A stretch of 64,000 bases of DNA from Atopsyche davidsoni (GCA_022113835.1 JAILWY010000011.1:5332001-5396000); one strand, 5' to 3'. Positions 38,450-51,859 are shown, numbered from the stretch's first letter. The notes: generated by a model from the sequence alone, not told the origin. Made by a program: numbers and translations.

Positions 38450-38660
38450 CTGATGAACAAGGGTAGGGGTGGGTGCAGATAGGGCATGTAATATGTCACC
38501 GCACAAACATCCCGGCCGGGTCGGCATTCACGGCGCGGCCCTAATAATGTATCGCGGCCGCCCTAATGAGCCGTGCCGCGGGCCACAGGCAATCGCGATT
38601 CCTGAAGACTAACCTGAAAAATACAGACCTGCACTCGGTACAGACACACATACAGCGTGC
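38450..38660. other. GC-rich non-repetitive island
   Basis: Dense CpG block with gcggccgccctaatgagccg, which places an ATTA-type homeodomain core inside GC-rich DNA. No convincing coding frame. Regulatory role is inferred. Confidence 0.35.
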
Positions 38661-38769
38661 TGAGCAAAGGATACCTGCTCATAATAGTCACAACGTGCAT
38701 AAACCATCTTGGAATATTTTCAGTGCAAAAATTATTCCAATAAAACACTACATCAATAAAATGTGATTC

Positions 38770-38984
38770 TTACTAATATGATTAGGCACATTAGTTCATA
38801 CATAGAAGATGATTAAAAGAAACTCTCAGAAAAATATCATCGTGATTTGTGTGGGATTTGAACCCACATCCCCTGGCTTACATGGCCGGTGTACTAACCC
38901 TTGTACTAACGAATCACTTCCGTTTATCGAGAATTTTTAACAATCATACTCTGCATATGAACCAATGTGCCCAGGCCAACCAAT
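38770..38984 (-). repeat. Family A copy, most complete (tRNA-like head between imperfect inverted ends)
   Basis: The two ends carry related inverted sequences: aggcacattagttcatacat and, at the other end in reverse complement, gggcacattggttcatatgc. Between them is a tRNA-like head (38842-38917). The body holds the ctcagaaaaatatcatcgtg block shared by all copies. The mix of tRNA head and inverted ends is unusual for a plain SINE. Confidence 0.85.
38842..38917 (-). other. tRNA-Thr-like sequence inside family A
   Basis: 76 nt on the minus strand. The acceptor-like ends (GTGATT with AATCAC) pair. The T arm is perfect (GTGGG, TTCAAAT, CCCAC). The A box TAGTACAAGGGT fits 11 of 12 consensus positions. 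The anticodon loop CATGTAA gives TGT (Thr), but position 33 is A instead of T. It is a SINE head or tRNA pseudogene, not a working tRNA. Confidence 0.7.
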
Positions 38985-39110
38985 ATTTAGTGATTTGCAA
39001 GCACTGGACTTTTTGAACAAAGTAACAAGTGAAGCGATTTTAGTCTCATCTGGATATTATTTTTAAAATGTATTAATTTAGCCAAGACGCGCACCATCAT
39101 AAACATATGT

Positions 39111-39316
39111 CTATTTTTTATTGAACGTCAATCAGATGCGTATTTATTACCCATTACGGGTTTATTATATTATTACTAATATGATTAGGCACATTAGTTC
39201 ATACATAGAAGATGATTTAAAGAAACTCTCAGAAAAATATCATCGTGATTTGTGTGGGATTTGAACCCACATCCCCTAGATTACATGGCCGGTGTACTAA
39301 CCCTTGTACAACGACG
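39111..39316 (-). repeat. Family A copy
   Basis: It contains the tail (cattacgggtttattatatt), the family end, the body and most of the tRNA-like head, closing at about 39316 before the outer inverted end. It lies in the same orientation as the copy 130 bp upstream. Confidence 0.85.
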
Positions 39317-40140
39317 AATGTGATTTGGTCATTTTGTGATATATTTTATTATTTAAGTGGTATATATAATTAATCAATCAAGTCATTCTCTAATACTTAC
39401 CGTCAACGCGTTTATGCATAATGCATATTTTATACAAAGTGAATATTACTTATACAGAGAACTGCAGTAGCTGTTAGCAAAAACTGTTATAGTCTTACAA
39501 TTCACAAATATATAAAAGAAAGGTATATCTAAAAGTTCGGTTTTACTACTACGGATGTACATTTAAGCATTTTGTTTCTACGGGTTATTTTTAATCGATT
39601 TAACTGATAAAAAAGTATGAATAAAAAAATTGACTAAACGGTATGCGTTGAGCAACTTAATTGAGTTGAGTTCTCAACTCCACAATATACAAATTATTAC
39701 CATCAATCCAAGACATCGACAATGTCAACGAAACATGAAAAAAAAAAACATACAATAATTTATTAATAATATAATTTCCAATTTGTAATTCCACCCTGCA
39801 AGTCGGGCGCTCACCTGGGCGGGGGAGGGGGTGATTCCCCGGAAAATTAAAATAGCCGCGGGGCCCCAATTTTTTTCTCATTACTCCGGATCGGCCGCGG
39901 GAGGGGGAGGGAGGAGCGACAGCTTCTGTTTCACCTGTGTGACGTCACCACACGACTTCGTGGGGCTGGGGGGAGGAAACGTTAGGAATTAAAAGAAAAA
40001 CCTTTAATATTTAAATATGACATACTTTTGTTCTGTATATACATATAAAATAAACAATTATATTGTTAAAAGAAGACTACTTAAAAGTTAGCAAGTAGTT
40101 CCAATTAGTACGTACTGCGGCTGGGCTCAGTCAAGCGAAA

Positions 40141-40142
<2 letters not shown>

Positions 40143-40224
<82 letters not shown>
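40143..40224. repeat. Long (AT)n microsatellite
   Basis: About 41 uninterrupted AT units. Confidence 0.97.
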
Positions 40225-40226
<2 letters not shown>

Positions 40227-41911
40227 TAGTTAATTTTTGAATATTTCTTTCTCAAGCAGTTTTGTCCCCTTTTTACGAGCCCCCGGCTCTCTCGGTACAG
40301 TGTTTGGTTATTATCCCCCTCCCTTTACACGAGTACCACCCTCTTCCCTCGAAGGTGGTTGCAATGTTTATCTGCGGCCAATCTTTAATAATAAAGATTC
40401 GCCAAAGAACACAGCATCTTATTTTTTTAATTAAATTTGGATTAATTATTTTTGTGATCAATAAAATGATGATTTATTTCAAGACAGCAAATATTTTTCG
40501 AATTAGTTACATGAATATAAACTTACATAAAATATTTTATTTTCTGGATGATATATCATATCTTAAATTAATTTTTTAATTAAAATTTTAATTGTATTGA
40601 TTATTTTAAATATTTGAGTGAGTATGAGTTTTTGAGGCGTTTTAATTGTTTTTTTTTTTTATTATTTTAGATTGATTCATATGACACGTAGAGACCAATA
40701 ACATGTTACTAAAAAAATCCGAGACTACAGTTATGTTTAAAAATACTCCAAGCATACGATTAAAAACATTCAGAAAATAATGTTAATTTTTTTCCCTAGA
40801 TATAAACACAAATTAAAAAAAAAGTATTCATAAACGTTTTATTATTAATTACGAAAGAAGTATAAGTAAACATACTCGTACAATCAAAATAAATACAACA
40901 ATTCAAAATATATTTTTTTAAATTGTATATAAAATCTATTTATATTTGTGGTGCTGAGTGGAAATACACTATTCGAAGGAAGCTATATGATAAGGTGTAC
41001 AATTTTTTTTTGTCGCGCTCCAAAGTTTAGGGACTCCTGCCTGATCTTGCGGTTATGAAAGACTAATTTGAATTTCTTTAGCGTGGTCTTTCCAGCATCC
41101 CTGATGTATTGCGGGCGCCGCTTGTCTGACACGGTTTATTTTTTATGGCTGTTCTGATATTTGATGTAAAAAGTACGATTTGTGAACCTGATAAAGCCGT
41201 GAGCGTACACCTTTACATTTTTCTTTGAAAAAGTAAAGTTTTATTACAAAGAGCCTTAAAATAAAACGAGTGAGGGATTCGGCAAGAAGTATCATTATTT
41301 TTAAGCAACAAATGTGTGAGTAGCAAAACGGCCATGAGATAACAATCATGAAGTGATTTCGTCTTACAAGGGTTTCTTCATATTTTTCAGACTTGTGTTT
41401 GAAAATACCTCTGAAAACGTTTACATAGTAAAGTGACAGTTATTATTTTGAATACATGTAATTAAGGTTTTTATACTTGTTATTATTTAACGTAAAAAAT
41501 AAGTAGTGCCTATTTTTAGGTTACTATGAATAAACTTATTGGGAGATTCAATCACATTAACATGGTTTTTTTTATGTGAATAGTGATTGAATAACTGATT
41601 TTTACAGCACATTTCTCTATAGCCTTCAAAATGGACCTTCAGAGGTAACAAAACTTTTTCTTGTGAACACTGTAAATATTTTTGAAAGATGTATTCAAAT
41701 CGACGAGAAAGGAATACAATTATCACTTGAAAATATATTTTTTTATTTTGCACAAATAAAGTTCAACCCTTACCAAAGGAATATTCTCAAATACTCCAGA
41801 AATCTAGAATCATCCCAGTGAGATTTCTTTGTCTGTCGGACATCGTGTATTGCATGACTGGAACGAACACGTGCACATGACGACGGGGAGATGGGGTGGC
41901 CGGAGGTGGTC

Positions 41912-41943
41912 GGTGGCAGGGTGGCAGGGTGGCAGGGTGGCGG
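41912..41943. repeat. Four-unit GGTGGCAG minisatellite
   Basis: Four tandem eight-base units (the last GGTGGCGG) in a G-rich strand with further GG runs on both sides. It could form a G-quadruplex. Confidence 0.9.
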
Positions 41944-43544
41944 GGGGATGAAATTATCTTCGGACAATCGTTCCATCGGCCCAGTGATAAAAGTAAGTGA
42001 AATGCGAACTAACTGTTTGGGGTGTGCTCTGGGGCTGGAATGATTCTTGTTCACGTATATATTCCTTCTGCTACAAAGTAATTACGTAGGTAGATATACA
42101 CCTATGTATTGCGTATATTTCTTCAAATAAGAATGAGTTTCTCTGCATCACTTAAACACAATATTAATTTTGTTGTAATAAATTAATAAGCATATAAAAT
42201 ATTGCGTTTCTCAAGAAATTGTTCATGTTGAATCGTGCCACTGTCAATGTTTAAATTGAGTATAAATAATTTATTTGGTTTTGGTTCGGTTGGTTTGATC
42301 ACAAATTCTGTTAAACATGGTGTAATAATATTGTTTTGTCAGTGGGTATATTTGAAACTCGCTTAAATGTCTTAGTAAAACATGTCAGAATAACACAACG
42401 GGCTTACCTCGGTGTATCGAGTCACCCCTCGCCGCCCTGGGCAGTGTGTCGGGGCGATAGCGTCCACTATTCGTACTTTTGATTGCTGATTGACCTAATG
42501 TTACCACTGCCTCTCTCCCTTCGGCCGGTGATGGTATAGAGCAGAGGCGAGAAAGGGAAGATGCGGATTAATTCAAGAAAATTCATTATTTTATTAAAAT
42601 TAATTTTAAAAAAATTGAAACATGCTTTCACAAAAAAACTATGCTACGTATTGTAAAAAACTGAAAGTGATTTCTTACTATAACCAAAATGTCTGTAAAC
42701 AGAATTCTATTCAATTTTTTCATAAAAACATTGATTAACAGATTACAAACGATTATTGGTTATTCATATTCTTGCTGTTAAAATATGAAGAATTGCAAAT
42801 TAAACTTGTCTTTCGTTAATTAAAAAAAAAAATTGTTGTTTCAGATTTTGTATAAAAAGCTCGCAAAATTAAACGGTTTAATATGTTCTCAAGCATTATT
42901 ATTAAATAAGTGATGTTGGTTTAATAGAGATGGGTATATAATATTCTGATTGTTTAATATATTGTAAGGTAGTGAGAGTTTTCCTTTCGGCGGAGTGTAC
43001 TCCGGTACAATGCCATTACGACCGCTATGCCCGGAGGACCGGTCATTGTTCGGAAGTATTGGCAAGTACAACCCCTCGAATAAACCTTCAAGGGTAATTA
43101 ATTTTATGTCTTTAATCAAGTGTTTTTACGTTTGTTGTACTAAAAAACAACCACTACTGATAAACCAACTTCGCTGAACTAATACAGTGTACCTTTATGT
43201 GTATTATACTAACCACACAAGAGACTTGAGTTAATTTTAGTTTAAGTTTGAAAATGCTACGAACACGGCTTAGAGACGTGGTGATTATATGAGACTTTAT
43301 GCAAAAGATTTGTAATAGAAATATTGATAATAAATTGGAGTTGAGTGGAGTTACTTTTATTAAAATGATTTTAACTCCTCATCTATTGGTTTGTATATAT
43401 CCAAAATTTCACTTTGATTGAACAAAATACTTCCGCAAAATAATTTCAATATTTTTAGAAATAAAACAGCATCAATTGCAATTCGAAATATTTATTACGT
43501 TCGTAGAAAATAAGCAAATAAATGTTATTTTCTCATTCTTCAAC

Positions 43545-43690
43545 TTCCTCTCATCAGATAAGATTGGTGACCATCTCACTGGGCATATATTTATCCTGGG
43601 CCAATCTTACTAATTCCGCAGAACTCTCAACTTCAACTTCACGTTAGTTTTTCCATACCAATGTCGCTTTATCCTAAAAAAAATTAGTAT
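43545..43690 (-). mobile_element. LINE-tail fragment, decayed
   Basis: It shares the 3' blocks of the 3.8 and 37.3 kb LINE copies: ctcatcagataagattggtg, then atcctgggccaatcttacta. Coding sequence is not recognisable. Confidence 0.6.
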
Positions 43691-43884
43691 CCAACGCTTT
43701 TTAACCATCGTCAAGAGCTCACTTTATATTTACAGCAATGCAATGTACTACAATCAAAGATATGTTGAACTAGACTTTTCATATATTTTATTTACCAAAA
43801 CGCACCAATTGATCACATTGGTATATTCAAAATTAATTTCTAGTAATACTTCCGGAATATTCAACGATAATTGTAAGTATCCTT

Positions 43885-44150
43885 AACGTACGCCGCAGGG
43901 GCAGGCAAGTCTCCCCAAAGAGCACATCCGCCCAAACGTTACCGCAAATAAGCGCTCGCGTTAGCGTAAAAACCAACTGCCCCGGGACGCATCGATTCGC
44001 AGAGTGTGCTCTCTGTCCGTACGTTACTATTTCAAATCGAACCCACCGAAAAAGGCAACGGCTAATGAAGAAACCCGAACATTAAGTTTTATCACCCCGA
44101 GCCTCCCCTATTGACGACCGCCCCTAGTAACGCCAGGGACTTGTAAACTC
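43885..44150. other. GC-rich island
   Basis: Non-repetitive CpG-rich block between two LINE-tail fragments. No coding frame is seen. Confidence 0.35.
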
Positions 44151-44284
44151 GCGGTGTATAATGTTTCGTTACTTTACAACTTTTCCAAAAAAAAATGGGC
44201 GTACGTGTTTTCGAATACTATTGCACTATTAAGAAAATTCAGTCATTTAATGCTTATATACGTTTTGTAGTAATTTAAGTTTTT

Positions 44285-44400
44285 CGAAAAGGTTGGCGAC
44301 CATTTCGCTGAGCATATATTTATGCTAAGCCAGTATTCGTGGTTTTCTATGAGGAAAATAGTATAGTAAATTCTTGGGTCCTTCTACACCTCCTAGATCA
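44285..44400 (-). mobile_element. LINE-tail-related fragment
   Basis: It shares aaggttggcgaccatttcgc and the ggttttctatgaggaaaata stretch with the repeats at 6.8, 48.2 and 55.9 kb. Confidence 0.55.
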
Positions 44401-47400
44401 AGTTACTTATGGAAAACTTATAATTTTTTAGTGTTTGAATAAAAATAAATATTCAAAACATCATCAAAAATAATAAAGTTTTTTCTTACACCTTCTAAAG
44501 AAGTGCAAGTTTTTGCAATGTTGGCTCAATTAATTTGATATCATTATCACACGTCAATATTTTTAAAGCTTTTCCTTTTCATAAAATACTAACTTTTTAT
44601 TTAAATAACATTTAAATATGTAACTTTATATATTACGATACCTATTAAATTCGTTATTTCTTAACTGAAAGAGGTTTGAGGTTTGATTGTGTCAGTTTAA
44701 TATCAATTGTGATGCAAATCAAACAGGTGTACTCTTGGTTAACCAACTCTAGCAATGTTTCTTCTTCAAATCCAATCAGATATTGTTAATTTTCTGGTAA
44801 CATTTTACTTGCATACGTTATAAGAACTTCACAGACCAGCCCTGAGCACCCACGGAGGCTTGTCCTATTTGTTACGGGACATAATCGTTTCCTTGAAGCG
44901 CTAAGACGGCCCAGAGACCTGCTCATTCCCGTTCTGTTCTGAATACTCCAAGGATCCTTTCTTCGGAACCTCATAAATGCACATTTCTAACCTGGAGGTT
45001 TTATAAAAACCGAAGATTAAACTTATCAATAAAAAAAATATATCACGATTTAAATTCAAACCAAAGCCTTCCAGCTATTGCAACTTATCGTCGCATACGA
45101 ATCGAGTGAAAATACAATTGATCGAGAATTTGAATCGTTGTATGCACGATCACTTCTTCAGACTGACAGATTTGTAAGGCGAAGGTACTCTCAAACACAA
45201 ATGTTCGTAATCTCCTAGCCAATTGGCTATCATCACTTGCTGTTCACACGTCAATCGTTCAAGAAATTTAGTTTGTTCTTACTGTAATTATTTTTTATTA
45301 AAACTCATTGTTAAAGTTCAAAACATATTTTAGCTTAATTATTTTATTTAAACTTATGAGTTATAGTACTTTGATTATAATTGATAAATAATATGTCATA
45401 CTTAACCACAAATATGCGGATACTTTAGAGTAAAATTATTAATATACGTTGCTTAATTTTTTATTATATTTAATTCAGGTTTGAAAATCAGAGCATACAA
45501 AAACATTCCGAGAATGTGAAAAGATATTGTTGTGGTGATATTTTGTAAATTTATGAAATGAATAATTTATAATTCATTTTATTTAGCAAACAAATAGGGG
45601 TACTGGAATACCGTAAATTAATTCAATTCACCAATAAGTAATGGTCGCCATTAAAATTAAACTACTTATAATTATTAATTCAGAAAATAAATACCAGAAA
45701 TCGTGACCTGAATTTGACTTTAAAATTTCCAATAAGATTCGTAAAGCGTTACTCCTGGCGAGACTCGTGGCGTTTCACGATTTTTCATATCATAAAAATG
45801 TCCAAATTTTATCGAATCAAATACCTGCAGCCGATTTTATATTACCCAAGTAGGACATAAATACGAATCACGCTATTTAACTGTATTTTTCATTATTTAC
45901 GTCTATAGTTTTCTATAAAAAACTTGGTTGATTTTTATTACAAAAACTTATACGGCCGGTTATAAATGCACGCGTTCTTCACGTTTTATTTGATATTTAA
46001 AAATAATTATGCCAGACATAAAGGCGTATTAAACAATAAAACGGGTAGGCTAACGACACCTACCCAAAAAAAATCCCTACAAAATGGCCGGTTTTTCTTT
46101 ATCTTAAATGAGTATCGTTTATAAATGACTGTATTATTTACCTAATCGGGAAAATTAACTTGTTGTTATTAATATAATAAAATAAATATTAATGGGCTAT
46201 GTACGCTCGTTAATAATACAATCTTAACCGTTAGAAAAATGTTATGGTATAAATAAAATTACCCCATATTTCACACCGCGCTACCCTCACTTTTTATAGC
46301 CTTTTCGATGCTGTTATATGACGTACTAGATAAAAAAAATATCTCTCTATTAATAAAAATAAACAATCACGTTATTTCAACCCTCTTCGGATGACGGAAA
46401 TGATTTTTCAGTTGTCGGGGTCTATTTTAGTTGTATCAGTTTAGTCTATCAGTTAAATGTTATATCAAGTATCAAAACACTTGTTAAAGTAAAAATACTT
46501 TACTAAGCCTTATCCGCTGCTCTTTCTGTAAATCTCTCAGAATATTAAAATTCAGCTAGAAATTATCGAATAAATTGTTAAAACTGTTCAACTGAAGAAA
46601 ATAAGATATATAAATTTTTTAAATACTAAAAAACCATGTATTTTTCCTTAGCACACAATGGCAGAAAATCAATAAATAAGTATTAGATATTTCTAATAAT
46701 TTCTGTTTTGTTTTACTTATTTTAAAAAATTCAGTTTCGCTACAAAAAAATATTGATAACGTTAGATTGCTTCCTAAGTATTGGTTTTTTAATTTAATTC
46801 GCATACCATCAAGTATAAAATAAATAATATTGATGTATATTTATTACCTAATACGTATTCTTATTATCATGAAAACCATAGCACAAGTAACCGTTCGCCT
46901 TACTAATCACATTATTTAAACGTAAATATCGCCACGCTTATCTCGATGTAAATTTAACTACAAAAAAACGTTTTTAAAGGCAGTGTCGGAACAGTGTCGT
47001 GTGAGGGGAGGCGGGAGGCCTTGGGGGTGGCTATAGAAGCCTTACGGGGTGGATAAGCATCTCAGCTGAGCTGGAATCGAACCCTTGGCCGGGGAAACGG
47101 AAGTCAATACCTTATCGCTTTGTTTATGGTTTCGCATTAAGTCCGGCTGATTTTAAATAAAACTTCACCAAACTATTACAGTACAACAAATGTATGTATT
47201 ACTACATACGCTTTTTTTTAAGTGCCTTGAGTTTTTTTCTTTTTAGTTCATTTGGTATTATTTATTGTACATCAGGATTTTTGGTATTTATTAAAAATTA
47301 TTTATGAGATTTGTTGAGATAAAAGTTTTCAAATGCTTTATTTCCGGTCGTATTGTTTTATTTTATTAAGAGAATTTTTTCCGACTAATGAATATTTTGA

Positions 47401-48149
47401 TTTTTAAAAAATGAGTTACAAAAAAAAAACTTTAAACCAAGCATAATTTTTATTGAATATCAAACTCGTCGTTATACGTGTCCATTTGCATTTGAGAATT
47501 TTTTTATTAATTTAATTCGTTGATAATTTGAAATAACAAGTAAAATTAATCATTAACTTTATTCACACGTTGTTAATAAGCAACCACTGTCGTAAAGTTT
47601 CTTTTTAATCATTACATATTTCGCTTATCTTTGAATTTAAGTTATACCTACAGAATTACAAAAAACAATAAATTCATTTAAACTTTTAATCTAGCTTTTA
47701 TTTAAAATTATTATTCTAGATTTTCCAGATAAACGCAAACAATCGCAAAGGCGAAAACACACCCCCGCGTAATCGATTTAGAGGCTAACTTTTTTATAGC
47801 GCACTTGATTTTTTCCGCCTTGCTCCACGTACGGTTTATAGGTAAACTTTTGATATTTATGATAACCAAAATGTACTGGCCTGCTAGAAAATGCTCTAGT
47901 GTGCTCCCATAAAAGGGACTTCGTCCTATCTCCGGTACTATTTCTAACACCCTGATGGCAATTGACGGTTATTGCGTACATCATAAACAGGAAACGTCAG
48001 TATTTTTCTTAACTCACCCAAGAAAACTGGAGCAAAATATTGAATAAATCTTTTATCCATTTGTAAAAAAATATCTATTTTTTTAAACATACAGTCGTAA
48101 ATTATTGAAACGTCAACAAAAGTATACCAAAAACAATATTTTACATATG
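44401..48149. other. Gene-free DNA
   Basis: Islands lie at 44790-44960 and 46980-47130. On the minus strand near 47090-47065, ggttcgattcc is an exact Pol III B box, so the second island may be a tRNA-derived relic. Elsewhere it is AT-rich with nothing identifiable. Confidence 0.4.
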
Positions 48150-48497
48150 TAATTATCATCTTCTTCAGGCGCCTCTCAGAGAATTTTGACGACCATTTTA
48201 CTGAGCATATACTCAAACTGATCCAGTGTTCATGGTTTTTTTAGGAAAAATAGTGAAATGGGTTCCCGGTTCCTTTTACACCACAGTTGCATATTTGAAG
48301 GATAAGTCTGCGTATTGCTGCTGCCCAATAGCATTAATATAAAATCCTTTCCTTACAAAACGCTGTCGTTAAGATTTGATACCCCCTCACGTACTTCCAG
48401 AGCACATTCCTTCTCAATCATTACCGATCCTTTACACACGTTCAAGGTACAGAATGGCAGCTATGTACAAGCAACAGAATGGAGAGAGCGGGGAGGG

Positions 48498-48500
<3 letters not shown>
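48150..48500 (-). mobile_element. LINE-tail-related repeat, decayed
   Basis: Homologous over most of its length to 6795-7105 (same strand) and 55845-56150 (opposite): tttactgagcatatactc, ggttttttaggaaaaatagt, gcagctatgtacaagcaaca. No intact frame. Confidence 0.65.

Positions 48501-48502
<2 letters not shown>

Positions 48503-48530
<28 letters not shown>
48503..48530. repeat. (AT)n microsatellite
   Basis: About 14 AT units directly after the LINE-related repeat. Confidence 0.9.
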
Positions 48531-48535
<5 letters not shown>

Positions 48536-51500
48536 AATAAATATTTATTTATGTATATATTGGTCTTCGATATTTCATACGGAGATAAAAACATCACACC
48601 AGCAAGCATTGAAGCCTGCGTATTAATACACGATATATTTGATTTATTAACAACCCTTATCAGTAAAACACCCCCGAGCTCACCCCCGGCATCACTCATG
48701 ATAGATCGGGCTCATTAAAACAATATGCTTCTCTTTCGATAATATTTTCCCTTTGTCTTCCGAGGACGGGCCCAGGCACGCGAGCACGCAGAGGTCCAAG
48801 GACCGTTTCCATCTCGTGTGATTGGCATCACTTAATTACGTGTGGTCACTGGAGATAATGAGATTGCCCAAACAAAATATCAGCAGATTATTTATTTACA
48901 TTGCAGAATTACCTCAAACGACAGTATATTTTTAATAAAACATATATTTAGCGTTGTACCTACTTTTTATTGGTTGACCCTTCTAGTGTCGCACAATATT
49001 TTAAACTGACGTCATCATTCATAATTTTAACTCTACTCAAATAAATTAATTTAAAAAAATATATTTTACTTATATAGTTTAAGACATTTTAAGCAACAAA
49101 CACAAATAACGAATTAAATAAATATAATAAAATTTAACAGTAATTTTATAGAATTACTTTCTTTATATTGTTCATTATCATTCACATCTTTTTTTTAACT
49201 TAAATAATTGCGTTATAAATATAATATGCTAATTTTTAAATATGTATTATTAATTGAAAGTAAAATCGCATACAACTTTTGGTTTATACTATAACATCGA
49301 ACAAACTAATCAATTCCCTATCGTGCGCAAGATTAACAAACAAAGAAAAAATAGAAATCGAAATAGACAAAGTTTCTTGGAACTAATAACGTAAACTGAA
49401 AACTTTTCCATCGTTTTCACAAAATTCCAACAAAGAAGGCTGCGATATGATCACAATTCGATTAACCGCGATCCTGTCGTCTGTCATGTCTATTGACATC
49501 AGGGTAGTCTCTTCTATAAATCACCCCCTCGTATTTCATACCAGCCACCCCAACGGAGGTGCTCTCAACAATATTTTGCTAGGGATTATAAATAATACTT
49601 TTGTATAACTATCGGTGATATTCATTGGATTTTTAATACATATCAACATGTATTGCTCCTTCGTGTTCAATGTACTTGCAAAATTTTTTTATGAAATGAA
49701 TTAACATTAAGAAAATCTATATGGGATTGATCAGCATAAATTATATCGTACTCAAAATGAATTTGTATTAGTAACTAAGTATTTATTCAAAATTATCAGT
49801 TTTAATTATTTTTTTAAGTATACTTATATATTTGATCAACTGTTGGATTTGGTTTCTGCTTATGACTAATAATACTTATAAACAAAAATATTAAGTATTT
49901 TTCAATTATATCAAATCGGCCAAAACACTTTGAGAATCCTGCTATAATAGCTTATTTAAACCCCCCTCCCCATATACGCCAGCCCTTATCTAGTTATTCA
50001 GATGTCAAGCAATGTATGACAGCTATTTGATGACATCAACCCTCACCTGTGGACCTGCTGACATTCTATGACGTTACGATATTCAATAAAACTACTGTAG
50101 TGTTGTTTTACAGGGGTTTATATGAAGGGATTTCAGTAGACAGGGATGGCACTGGTTTTATAAAAAATACAGCAACACACTATTGTTTAATAAAAGTATA
50201 TTTTAAAACATTAAACTATAACAATCTTGACTTGTTTTTAATAGGGTTGCTCTTAGAATGTTACAGTGCAAATAAATACTTATTAGAGGCCAAATACTTG
50301 CAATATCCTTCGAGTGCCAGCGGAGTTCATAACGCTCTCTCGGAAAACGAGTACTGGTCCTCTCAATTCTCACATTGGACTTTGCTTAACACACCAGAGA
50401 AAAGCCTCAGACACAAGGAGGAGCACACCCCCAAGAAAAACCTCCCCAAAACAAGAACTAAAAGCCTCGTATATCCAGCGAAAGTCATTTGACTATCAAC
50501 AGATTTCAGCAATGTAGATTTTAATCGTATCTGCTATATCACAATTACTCATATATAATAGGCAATGCACTTAAAGTTTAGTTTTATTTAAAATAAATAT
50601 CATCGCAATTTAATACAGAATATCTAAATCTAGTTATTTCGGATAGAATTAAATGTGACATTATAGTTCAGCACTGTCCTGGTGCATTCAATAAAACAAG
50701 CCTTTATTTATCTTCAATTTTCCGCTGTCTATTCGAAGGCAGGACTTCTCAATTTGATTTCGCTCGGCTGGCGTTCTCCGAAACATTATGAGACGTCGGG
50801 AGGCTTCCATTGAAAAGCACAGGCAATATTGTCAGACAGAGCTTATTGTCTATTGAATACTTTGAGATTGTTTTACGGAAGCTTTGGCATCGTGCGCTAT
50901 AAGTACTATAAAAGTGCATCGGGATATTAAAAGGTTGGGAACAAACATGATGCTCTTTGAATTTTAAAATACAGCTTTCAGCAACTTCAAATAGAAATTT
51001 TAATTTGTTATGAGTCCTACGTCAGTAGATATATTTCAGAATAATAAACACATATTTAAAGTTCAAAAATCAATTTTATATTTATATACAATAAAACATT
51101 TTATATATTGAGCAGCATTATAGTATTTTTTCGTTGTTCAATATTTTTTCAATAGTTTAGCTTACATTATCTGTGTTGATTGTATTACTTGACTGATATT
51201 GAATATTTATTAAATATATGTGCAAAATATACATAAATATTTTTTTGTAACATTTCATACTTTTGCTCTCAAACAATTCGATCGAGGAAAAATATGCTTT
51301 CACGCAAAGTATGTTCAGAATTACTTTCAAACACAAAGAGAATAATTTATTCTGAGCCTCTCGTAATAAAAGCCTCTAAGTACATAATCGAAAATAAATC
51401 AATTTAGTCTCAAACCGTGCTTCCTTTCATCTGAAATATTTTGCAAAGACCTGAAACGTTTAACTGTTCAAAGCAATACATGGAATATTTATTCAATTTG

Positions 51501-51765
51501 CCACACGAACGGCTCCGAATGCTCCCCTATCCACTGGCAAATTTGTATTGAAGTAAACAATACGTTATCGAATGCCATCAGGTGAAATTTCATACAAAAT
51601 TACCGGCAATTTCCTATAGAAATGACAGTATCGCATGATAGCATCTTCGGGCTTTTCGAATTCGTACATTTTTTCACATTATTGATCGTTTTTTCTTTGC
51701 TGTAGATTTTGCCTGTAATCTCATTTTGAATATTTTACTTAATAAATATGCTTGGCTGCTTTAAG
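48531..51765. other. Gene-free DNA with islands
   Basis: Islands lie at 48650-48860, 49430-49560, 50300-50480, 50740-50900 and 51500-51640. The 147-codon frame at 50049-50492 begins at GTG and contains no ATG, so it is not annotated. Nothing else is supported. Confidence 0.45.
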
Positions 51766-51771
51766 TTTTGA

Positions 51772-51859
51772 TACTCCGACGTATCGACACACAAAGGAAA
51801 GTGAACAAAAACAAAACTCCTGATGATGGTCCCTGCACGGGGACCGAAAAGACGGAGTA
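51772..51859 (+). repeat. Hammerhead-like hairpin module, probably degenerate
   Basis: Inverted seven-mers tactccg (51772-51778) and cggagta (51853-51859) enclose CTGATGA, a T, a GGTCCC stem with its partner, and GAAA. The order fits a hammerhead with open stem III, but stem III has mismatches near the core and stem I is not evident. This may be the end of another retroelement. Confidence 0.35.

Larger units (their letters stand above)
39317..43544. other. Gene-free DNA with microsatellite and islands
   Basis: Islands lie at 39780-39990 (G-rich), 40260-40390, 41830-42040, 42395-42560 and 42975-43090. The 42.4-kb island ends, on the minus strand, in CGAG|GTAAGC at 42410, after an open frame of about 50 codons that has no evident start or acceptor. 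No gene is identified. Confidence 0.4.

Noticed and set aside
38842..38917. Functional tRNA-Thr
   Set aside because: Position 33 is not T, the anticodon stem has a mismatch, and the sequence is part of a repeat with many copies.
50049..50492. 147-codon open frame
   Set aside because: It begins at GTG, contains no ATG and shows no family resemblance. Its second half lies in a GC-rich block where stops are rarer.
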